Of a stretch of DNA of 64,000 nt, positions 22,601-34,600 are shown in pieces. A model generated the notes under the pieces. The model made no database searches. It had not been told where the DNA came from and saw only the letters and a program-made list of their open reading frames with translations. How positions within the stretch are numbered: the stretch's first letter is position 1; each line of letters begins with the position of its first letter. This stretch comes from Bimastos eiseni (lineage: Eukaryota; Annelida; Clitellata; Crassiclitellata; Lumbricidae), in NCBI GenBank assembly GCA_959347315.1, contig OY365810.1, forward strand, positions 23,217,906 to 23,281,905. Reading direction: 5' to 3'. The translations under genes and the position numbers were made by a program.

Positions 22601-25600
22601 GATAAATAACCTGTAATATGTGGAGGTGAATCGATATGCTGCAAGGATAACATTTGATTCCCACATAGACCCTTTAGTTTGTCAGTAGCTGAAAATTCTG
22701 CTGATGGATTCCATGTTCACCTTGGTCAGTGGCAGGTCAAGAATGACCCTATGATAAAGCACGGACAAATCGAAAGACGCTATTGTTGGTTGTATTAAAG
22801 GAATCTGTTTTTATCTATCATGCTATCGATTGCCAAGCCAAATGAACTGCGTTTTGAATGCATTAAGGCGCAGACGGTTGGATGACGTCCCAGCCCCAGG
22901 GGCCGGCATAACCCACTGCATTGTAAAAGCACCTGATTCTGAGCAATGCAGGTAGGCTGAATATTTTACATACATATCTTCAGATTGAAAAAACTATTAC
23001 AGCTAAAAATGGTTTGGATCTTTCCGCTAAGTCATAATTATGGCATTGCATCATGTGTTTGGGTTCAGATTCTTGTTTCTTACATACAGATTGCAGACCT
23101 TGTCATGAAAGCTTGAGATAGGGATGGTGCTAGGGTAGTCATTGTCATAAGTCCTTGACCTGAGCCTAAGGCAGGAATGGTTGCTAGGGCAGTCCTTGTT
23201 ATGATGCTTTGACATGAGTCTAAGATGAAGACATGGAAATGGTAGTGTTGTCAAGAGACAAGCCATTGATGGTGATGAGCTAATGGACGATTTGCTTTCA
23301 CTGTGGCTGAAGCTTTGCCTATGAGACCAGCTTTAACAAAGCGAGATGACATTGTTTAATTCTTTCTCGTGGCCCTTCCGGTTAGACATGGTGTATTATT
23401 TGAGGTACCTCGAACAGTACCTTGTATTATATTCAAACATTTATTATTGAGTCTAGTGTTTGAAAACATGAAGATTTTAAGACATATAAGCGGAGCTAGC
23501 GGTCTCCTCATTACTTGTATTCTTGTTTACAAATTACAAGCATTCTTATTTTCTCACATTCCTGCTCAGAGATTTTCTGAAATAAATCGATTCAGTCATG
23601 CAACAGTTTTCTGTGGAATAAGTTACCTGGTACGACCCATTACGCAAACTGCTAAATTCCTGGTATTAGATTACAGGATCATTGATTTGATTTGTGTATG
23701 TCTGCATGCCATAAGTGCAGCATAATTTTCATTTTGTTAATTTACTGCACTGCTTTGATGACAATTCAGACTTCTGAGTTGAGGTCATAATATCCAGTGT
23801 GCTAAGTAAATCCAATGTTACATTGCATTCTAGGTATTCAGAAGGTTGAAATTAACTGCACTATATACTGCAAAAATATAGAATGCAAAATTGGCTGTGC
23901 TATGCCATCCACTGGTGCCCTTTTCAGTACTATCGAAGTCATAGACACTGGACCAAATTATATGAAAGTGTTTACTTACATTTTTAGACGTAATTCTGGC
24001 AGGAAAAGCAAAATTCCGCAGCCAACAAAGATCAGCCTACCACCGAATGAATTATCTTCAAATCCCTGTGATCCAGTTGAGATTCGGAGACAGACTTTTC
24101 AAACTCCAGGTAATCTAGTAGTGATTGCGAAAGTTTCTGTTTTTAATTGAAGGTGGGTTTAATTTATTTTGCCATGCAATATCATTCAAGGTCTGATTCG
24201 AAATCTGGTCAAGATAGAAGTTTGAATTAGAGATAAGGTTAGATTAATCAGATGTGCATCCTTTCATTTTCTAACTGTCTTGATGTCCCCTCCCTTCTTT
24301 TGATCGTATTAAGTTTCACTCTGCCAAGTCCTTTATCACACAACAATGCATTTGGAACTTTTGATCATAGACCTGCTACTCTGTGATGTAATCGCTGCTT
24401 TTTATATGGTAGATCTCTCCATACTTTTGGGAAGTCTTTTGGAATTACGGTTATGGTCCTTCTTTGGCTTCTGTTATGGTCCTTCTTTGGCTTCAGTCCT
24501 TCCTCTTGGCCCACTCCCATTCTGTTGTCTTTTGGCCAACATGCCCTGCATGATCCTCTATTCCTTTTAACCTTCCTTTGGATTCTATCCTGATTGCCAA
24601 TATTAACTGATATTTCAGTTATTGACCACTCCACTGTGCTTAGCGTTTTATTTTCAGGAATGATCAGTCATCCGCCTATTCCCGTCGATGAGCTGGAAGA
24701 ACACGTGGCAAGACTCCGAGCAAACGAGAATGCTCGCTTCTCACAAGAGTATGAATCGATAGAGCCGGGCCAGCAGTTCACCTGGGAAGCATCCAACCGT
24801 GAATTGAACAAAGCCAAGAACCGATATGCTAATGTAATTGCCTATGACCATTCGAGGGTCCTACTTCAGACCCTGGATGGCATTCCAGAGAGCAGCTACA
24901 TCAACGCCAACTACATGGATGGATACAGGCGACACAATGCCTACATTGCCACTCAAGTATGTCACTATATCACACTAGTCAGCATCATAATTATAATGAT
25001 AATGATAATAATAATAATAATCTCCTTTTTAATGACGTTCAAACTAACACAGCCGCAGTGTGTTCACAAGTCATACTATGAATGCATGATCACAAGTTTT
25101 ATTACAGGAGTCGAATTCAACTGTATGGCAGCGATGCAAGGTGCCCATCATGTCCTACATCTGATTTAACCAACGACTTCATCAACCTCAGCACTATTTC
25201 AATCACAACAATAACTCATGATAATCATCATTTTCATAATTTGTATATTGCCATAATGATGGGTGATGGACTTTGCCAAGACTATTATGTATGCATGTAT
25301 TGTCTGGTTGTATGGTCACTTTGTAGGGTGCATTACCAGAAACATTTGGTGACTTCTGGCGAATGGTTTGGGAACAGCGTTGTCCGACCATTGTTATGAT
25401 GACAAAACTTGAGGAAAGAAATCGGGTACATATGCTTCCAGTTGATATGTCGTATTATAACATGTGAATCATCATGTTCATCATCAGTTCCTGATGCCAG
25501 CAGTTTGGTACGAAGAAATGACCTCCATTGTCCTTGGTTTTTTCCAAGCCTAATGCATTTTTCGAATTAGTGTCTGTCTAAGAGCTGTTATGTCCTCCTT

Positions 25601-28560
25601 TAATATTATTTATCTGTCATAGTCTTCATCTGTCTTTGGTTCTCTCTCCTACTAATCAGTGCACTATGTGGTATTCGGTCAAACGGCATTCTCTCTTCTT
25701 GTCCAAAACCATCGTATTATCCAGTGAACGACTGTGTTTTGGATGTTTTGGATGCCTATTGCCTAATATTAAATAGCATAAAATAAATGAGAATTTCTAA
25801 ATTGCCGCTTCAAGGTAAGCTCGTCAGTTGCCCTTTGACCAGATGAAGGAGTCTCGAGTCCCTGGTGGCAGCCTGGGGCACAGAAAACAGTTTGCTTGCT
25901 TCAAATTGAGACTTAACGACTTGATTGTTTGAGTGCTAGTGTGAGTGCTTAAGCAACGTGTTTGGGAAACCAATGCAGCTCATCAATAGAGTGGTAATAT
26001 TGAGTGTATGTGCTTGTGTCTCCCATAACAGTCATTGGGTAGGGTCTTTGATTGAGCAAATTCTAAATCCATGGGGTGCATCACAGCTGGTTGTAGTAAG
26101 TAACATTTTTTGGCTCACTGGATTAGAACTCGTTTTCATGTCTCTTCTGTGATGCCTGCATCAAATGTATTCATTCGTTCATTCAAAAATTTATGTAGTT
26201 CTCGTTCAAAGTAGCTACTCTAAAGCACTCCCAACTTCAGCTCAGACAAAAAGGAAGGTTTTCAAATGGCCATAAGATGTTACCACTACATGATTTATGG
26301 AACAGAAAGAAAGGCCATTCCAAACCCTAGGCCGGAGTGTAACAGGGAGAATGCGCAGTTTTGCTTGGCTGCTGTATGGGCAAATGGAACCACAGAACCC
26401 CCCCTGCTCCCCTCTTTGCAGAACAAAGTGAGCGACTGCATCAGAAATGCTTGTATGTGATGAAGCATTTGAGTAGATATCTTGAAGTGGTATTATATAA
26501 AGGTTTTGATTACATTACATTTGTGTAAAATTAACTGCTTCTTTCTCCATGTACGATGGATTTGTTTAGGCTTAAGTTGTGATTTTTGCTTTCAGATAAA
26601 ATGTGACCAGTATTGGCCAAACCGTGGTTCAGAGATGTATGGCGTGATGCATGTTTCACTTCTGGATATTGTAGAACTGGCTACTTACACTATCAGGACG
26701 TTCCAGATATCTCGGGTAAAATATGTAGAATTGTTTGGTTACATTTACTTAAAACAGACATCATTATATGATATGGCCTTAAACAATGGGTTATTAAAGC
26801 TTCAACTCTGTATTTGATTTTCACCCTATGGTCTTCAAGTTTCAATTAATCATGGTTGTCAAGTTAACAAATATGGCCTCTGTATCTGATAAAGAAACCG
26901 AGTATGAAGCACTGGTTTCGTTTCTATCTTTGATCAAGAATAAAAGGAAGCAAATTTGCGATTTTATTTGTGTGTTTTATTTATGACTTATGTGATGCTT
27001 TATTATTCGGACTCGATGAGATTTTATCTTTTATGTCTTACTTCCTTTCTGTTATGAGTGTTAGTTGCTCCTTGAAGCCTTAATAGTGCAAAACATAACA
27101 ACTGGTTCAATAACAATAATTGTACAATAGCAAATTATACAATTTGCTATTGTACAATTTGCACCATGGTTTAAACCTATGTTTAAACACGGGAATATCA
27201 TTTAGATATGCTCTGGCACGGCCCAGTCGCAGAGCTTTGCCTATGTTGACCCTTCAGCTTAGAACTGTCTTCCACAGTCCCTGCGCCTGCTGGAGTTACT
27301 GATCCTCTCACCTTGTCGGTTTCGGAGACGCCTCAAGACTTTTCTGTTCCCACACAAAGACGCCCGTTGAGAGCGCTGCTGACTTGAGCGGTGCTATATA
27401 AATGCTTGAATACATTACAATATATGCCCTTGTGATGATTTGATGCGAATCATGATGCATGGAAGCTGCTCCGTTTTGTCAGAATAATTACCAGGAGAAG
27501 CGTGAAGTGCGTCAGTTCCAGTTCACTGCCTGGCCAGACCATGGTGTGCCGGACCATCCAACGCCACTCCTGCTGTTCATGAGACGTGTCAAGGCCATGA
27601 CTCCACCTGATGCTGGTCCAGTCATAGTACACTGCAGGTGGGCTCTGGTTTTCTCCTGAACTAGATAAATGGATTCATGTGACAGCCGTCTCAGTTGCTT
27701 GCATTGTCCAACTGTATGTGTTTGTATGTTGAATGCAACAATTGTTTAAGGTATTTCAAAGATGCTATAGCTTGTGTCCAGATACATATGATGCTGATGC
27801 TATCTGGAAAATAATTCTCCTTCTTTCTGTACAACTTGCTCAAGGTCTCTACACTGTGGCAACCACGGGCAAGGGTTGAACCTGTGCTCTGTGTTATAGG
27901 CTGACGTAATGTGAATTCTTGCATAAGACTAATATTTGACCACATAGTCAGAAGGTTTTCTGTTGGCACTTTCAGCGCTGGTGTCGGTAGGACGGGGGCT
28001 TTTATTGTGATTGACGCCATGCTAGAGAGGATAAAACACGAGAAGACTGTCGATATCTATGGTCATGTGACCTGCCTACGAGCACAGCGCAACTACATGG
28101 TGCAGACAGAGGATCAGTATATATTTATGCATGATGCGTTGCTCGAGGCTGTCCAATCGGGCAACACAGAACTTCCGGCACGCAATCTGTATGCCCACAT
28201 CCAGAAGCTGAACCATTCTGACTCTGGCGATACAGAAACTGGAATGGAGCAGGAGTTCAAGGTCAGTATAGCGAGCATGTGGGATCGATGTCTTCGTACA
28301 TATACACCTGGGGTCTGCGTGTGTGTGTTTGTGGTTTATGAGTTTGTGGTCTGTCTTGTGTGGTCTTGTGTATTAGTTTCTGTCCCTTTTCATTGGGTGG
28401 TTATCTACGTAGCATTATATGTTTATACGTGTGGGTGTCTGTATTTCTGTATCTCCTTTGTATGATTATCTAGAGCCTGCAATATATTTTAAATACTGCC
28501 ATTCTAAATGATGTTAAAGTAATCATTAAGGTCATTTCAGACAATTTGTGTGTGCATGTT

Positions 28561-28618
<58 letters not shown>

Positions 28619-31600
28619 CGTCCGTCCGTCCGTCCGTCCGTCCGTCCGTCCGTCCGTCCGTCCGTCTGTTGGCTTTATGTGTGTCATTGACTGGACGTGA
28701 TTCTGTGGTACTAAATGTTATTTAATGTAAAGTCCATGCTATATCTGCTTGAGATTTGTGTACTGCTGAATTGTTAGTATTTAGATGTATCTGCTTATGA
28801 CATTACTCTCTAACTATGCCAAAAAATTTTAGTGTTGTTGGCAGGGCTGTTAACAATACTAGAAAAAAGTATTGCAATGGCACAATGCTTCATCATAAAA
28901 GTGTTGCAATACCAATACTTTTTCTTAAAAGTATAGCAATATCAATACCAATACTTTTGCCAATACTTTTCGACGAGCAAGTTTGCTTTTTATTCATACA
29001 AAACATGTGCTAAAGAAAAGGAAGAATAATTACAATTATTATTTTTGCATAAATATATTTGAAAGGATCCATCACAGTCTGGCGTTTCACCATATGTAGC
29101 AAAAACATCATTTCCTTGGAGCGTAACGATTAATCGCTCTCCATTTTGTGATCACGATTTTTTCAAGAGGAAGAGAAGCAAAGTCATTTTTTCATCTAAG
29201 TGGGAAAAAAGTATTGGTATTGCATATCACTGACTGGCTAAGAAAAAGTATCACGATACAAACCAAATAAAACTATTGCAATACTCGCTGCGATACTGAA
29301 AGAAGTATCACCAATACCAAGTATTGTGATATTTTATCTCAATAATAACAGTCCTGGTTGTTTGTGTATGGTTTATTTTTTGATGGTTGCGATCTTTTAT
29401 CTTTTCTCAGTGTTCATGAGCGCATTTTTCAACATATGTTAGTATGCGATTCAGTATAAATAATAATATTGATAATTTTTTCTAAATTTCAAACTGACAA
29501 GCCACAGTATGATTACCAACATATTAGGGAATGAATGATGACAAGTTATTACAGGAGTCAAATTTAACTATCAGCAGCCATGCAGGCCCCCACAATGCTG
29601 TACATCCAATTTAACCAATGCTGCCACCTGGCAAAAGAAGGACTACTAGTCAATGTTACCAAGTTCTTTACGGGCAATAAACAATTCATGGTCAGGTCTT
29701 ACGGCACCTTACTTAAAGCAGTTTTCCAGTTGTGTTGTGTATAGGTGCTCTTGATGTGAAAGATATGTTGTAAATGGGTGATTGCCTCTCCTCGTCCTGA
29801 CTTAACCATTCGTGCATCAGACTTTTAAATTTTGACGCAGTAAACATGAAAAGTCTGTTGTTTTGTCCTGACAGTAAGATTTATTTGTTAAAACAGAAAC
29901 TGGCATGCTTGAAGGCCAATCCAGCTAAATTTGTTAGTGCAAGTTTACCTGTCAACAAGTTCAAAAACAGACTAGTCAACATCCTACCATGTAAGTTTCA
30001 AATAATTTTGTAACTAATAAGTTAACTCTCAAGTCTAGTGAGAAGATTAAAGTTTTTGTTGAATTCAAGTCAGATTACATTTGTGTGGCAGTATTTATAA
30101 AAGGTGCATGGTGAGAATAGAATGTAAAAAGTTTCTAAATGGTTACATAGTAAGAGTAGAATTAATAAGATGGATTGACAGTCTTGAAATGGTGAGAATA
30201 GAATTAACAAAATGGAGTGAGAGTTTTGAAACTTTGAGCATGTCTGTTAGAGCATAATCAGAAATCGCCTACTCAGTTATGCCCTCGTTTCCATAACAAC
30301 CAGCTGCTTTGCACTTTGGTCAATGCTTGGCATTTCCCACCGTACAAATTTGAGTAAGTTTTACATCTGATGCATGTTAAAAACAACTGCAAATTGCATC
30401 ATCCTTGATTTTACATCCATCTGTACTTAGTGAGATCTCCTTTATTTATATCTAGTTATGTTTAAATTTAGAGTGTCTGCCTTTTGCATTTCAGTACTAT
30501 GAAATTTTAATTTTTAATTTTCTCTTCTTGTCTTGTTTCATTAGCCATTGAGGATTCGAACTTTCCAATTACTCTCATTTAAATTAATATATTATGATTA
30601 TTGTAAAATAAATGGCTGATTCATAAAAAGATGGTCTATTTTGCAACGTGATTGATAGTGTCTCTCGTGTTGAGTGAATGTTTTGTCACTTTCGAGATCA
30701 TGATTTTTACGGTTCATTCATCGCCAATAATCTGTATAAGAATCTGCATACAAAGGTTCTTTCTTCATCCTTGCATTTGATATATTTTTAGTCAATTTAT
30801 TAAATCTTCTTCAATATGGCCATTTCAGTCCAGAGCCAACAGTAGACTAGTTTAAGTTATATACAGGTTCTGGAGTTTAATCTAGCCTTGCCTCTGTGAC
30901 AAGTCTGTTGAGCCATGTAACGTGTGACAAATGGTTGTCATGCTATTTTTCAAATTATTACATCAAAGCTTTTATTGTTAGGATGTTGTGGTTTTTTTAA
31001 ACTGCATTTATTGGCAATTGGTCAACAAGGAATTTACTTACTTACTTAAGTACGTACTTGAAGTAGTTATCTTTGAAGGACTAGGTTTCTTAAGACTGTT
31101 GCATGCATAATAAGCAATGTTTAATGGAAATACAATACAATACGGCAGTGATTTTGTCATTTTTGTGGTACAGGAACATGGAAGTAAGCAATGTCATAAT
31201 TATGACAACACAGTGAGACAAGCGTTTATAAATGTATTTGCAAAGATGTTAAGTGAAATATACCGATAAACATTTTTTGGTCCAATTGCTTAATATTTGT
31301 GATTGTTTTAGATGAATCAACAAGAGTTTGCCTGCAGCCAATACGTGGTGTTGAGGGATCTGATTATATCAATGCTAGTTTCATTGATGTAAGTCACAAG
31401 TTGCATTTCTGGGTTGCTGTTAATTGAGCTTTAACATTTACAAATCAGTGTATTTATCAAGCAATAGACTTGCTATGATGTGGGAATAATGAATTTTATG
31501 TTGCTGTTTTATTTTCTATCATTGTTGAGATTGAGGCTAGCTCATAATTATGTGGTGGTTGGTTGTGTATAGAGTTGATCTAAGTGAGTGAGACTTGAGA

Positions 31601-34600
31601 AAAATTTGAACATTGATTCGTGAAGATACCATCCTGGGTTAAGATTTCTTTGCCCATATACGCTTGTATTGTAGACTTTTATTAAAATTCCTGTTAGTCA
31701 GGTAGATTTCAAGGTAAATTTTTCAGTTGCTAAGTTGATTAATGTGTAACAAATAGTGTTTCCTCCTGACAGTTTTATTGTTTGCCCTGCCTCACTTACT
31801 GATATGCTATCTATTTTTGATTTTCTTATTGTCCTCATTTGCATGTATTAAATTGATTTGGAGGCTGCACTTAATTTGTTTCTCAGGGTTATCGTTATAG
31901 AAAGGCTTACATCGTGACGCAAGGTCCTTTGCCTGAAACTACAGAAGACTTCTGGCGCATGCTGTGGGAACACAATTCTACAATTGTCGTCATGCTGACG
32001 AAGTTAAGAGAACTTGGTCGCGTAAGTTGTGGCTAAGTTCAATCGAGCAAGATGACATGAGCTGGATTGGTTTTATTGTTTAAGGATTAAAAATAATTTT
32101 TTAAATCAACATGGAAATGAATGTACCCCTAGTGTGAGATTAAGTCCAAACTAGACTGAATTAGAACCTATTATAACCAAAATTATGTGTCACTATTGAA
32201 TGTTTTACCTGATTTTTCAATGTTACATTGTAGATTCAGACTGTAGACATAGATTTAAGTATTTATGTGATTAAACAAAACAAACTGAAGTTGTGTTGTT
32301 TTTTAGGATAAATGTCATCAGTATTGGCCAAGCGAGAGATCAGCAAGGTACCAGTATTTTGTTGTCGATCCAATGGCAGAGTACAACATGCCTCAGTACA
32401 TTCTCAGAGAATTTAAAGTTACAGATGCCAGGGTAAGTTACAGTACTCTACAGATTCATAGTCATATTCAACTGGTCTGCCTCTCTAAACAACAGTCAGG
32501 ATAGTGAACCAGACAAATATTCTTCTACAATATGCTTAATAAACCTTTAAAAATATTCTTCTGCAGTATGTTTTAATAAACCTTTTATAAAAATATTCTT
32601 CTGTACTATGTTTTAAAAAACTTTTTGAGAAATATACTTTTTATGTTTTAATGAGCCTTTTATAAAATTATGCTTCTGCACAATGTTTTCATAAACCCTT
32701 TAGAAAAATCTTCTTCTGCACTCTGCTTGGTTTTGCTTACAAGTTTACTTTTCATTTGTGCTGGTTACCACTTTTAATAAGCGCCCTTGTGAGGTTCTCG
32801 TAGGGCGCTATATAAATGTTCGTATACATACATACATACACGCATATCATCCTTGTCATGGATGTGTCGTTAAATAAACTTATTACACACACACACACAC
32901 ACACACATACATACATTTTATCTTCAAGTATTCTGCTTTTAATTTTCATAATGATTTCATTTGATGTGATCTAAAGGGTTTTAATGTACAGTCATTCTCA
33001 GTACAACAAACCAAGGAGGTATTTGGGTATTAGCCATCAGGACGTTATCCAAACGTGATTGCAAACAGTCTGTGCAAGAGAACTAGTCTGATGTTCTGAG
33101 TGTTGCTAGATGGTAACTCTAAGTATCTCTGGATGCTCTGAGTATCTCTGGAATGTATCTCTGAATATCTTTACATGGTGTTGCTGAGTATGCCTAGATG
33201 GTATCTCTAGACTGGGCACCACCTCAAATTAAAAACTGCAATTTTGACATAATCTAAAAGATGATTCTGACATTCAGAAGGAAGTTATGTAATAGTTTGA
33301 TTGAGGAAGAGGAGGACTGTGAACTGTAAGTTGCTTCTCTTAAGGTGTCTATTGTGTTTCTGGTTTCTGTAAAAGGATGGCCAGTCACGCACCATTCGCC
33401 AGTTCCACTTCACTGATTGGCCAGAGCAAGGCGTTCCAAAGTCTGGAGAGGGCTTCATTGATTTCATAGGCCAAGTTCATAAAACTAAAGAACAGTTTGG
33501 TCAGGATGGCCCCATCACAGTCCACTGCAGGTATATATACAGAAGCTGACTAAGATCACTACCCGGTTCACCTGGGGACTGGTCTGCATAATTTATTTAT
33601 TTATTTTTATTTTCTGAAATTTGAAACATTCTTTCCTCAGAAGTGCACATGCCTTGATGGCACAATTTCAGTTGTACTGCTGAGCAACTGTGCGTGAAGG
33701 ACTCGGGGTCCATATAAAATGACTCCTCGGATGAGGGTCGAACCCGCTCACTCAGCTTTACGGGCCAATCACTTTAACCAATTGGCCGCACCGTGCCACC
33801 ATAGTAAGGTAATATAGGGTAAAGCATTCTAAGATGATATATAGTGCCCCAGTATTAAGCATTTCCTTGATCTGCAATATATGTCATCCAATAGAAAATA
33901 GACCATTGAGCTAATAGTTCGAAGCAACCCCTTATACTCTCAGAGTTGAAATCCAAATGTAGTTTTATTAAATTATTTCTCTGATTCTAAGTTTATATTT
34001 GTGTCTATTACATTATCAGTTGAATTTATGTACCTGGCATTTGTAATGAACTGCTAGAGAGTGGTACTTTCATTGGATGTACTGCAGAGTCTATCTCATT
34101 TTATATGGAAATATTGTTGTTTTTGTTCCTCTCATATAAGAACTTCGACCACATCTCCATCCCATGCCTTTGGGACTATATTTAATAAACCCTTTAGAAT
34201 AATAATAATAGTAATAATAATATATTTGTAGGTGAGAAATAAACGAGTGACTACCTTACCCAACTTGTTGTGCCCAATTTTTTCTTGAAGTATGTATTCA
34301 TTTATGTGCAAAGTAGTTGGTTTTTATGCAAAAATACATGTTTCTCTGTAGCTATTTATTTGTGCCATGCTGGGATTTATTCACAGTTTGTTGAATCTTT
34401 GATTGATCGTTCTTTATAGTTTTGATTTACAGACCAAAAAATATCATTGCTTTTTTGCTTTCAGCGCTGGGGTTGGTCGAACAGGAGTGTTTGTAACTCT
34501 GAGCATAGTCTTAGAACGCATGCGCTATGAAGGAGTTGTAGATATGTTCCAAACAGTCAAAATGCTCTGGATGCAGAGACCAGCCATGGTACAGACAGAG

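Noticed and set aside
23369..23725. 118-codon frame in a Lar intron
   Set aside because: No domain, no splice support, hydrophobic AT-driven composition; expected by chance in this much sequence.
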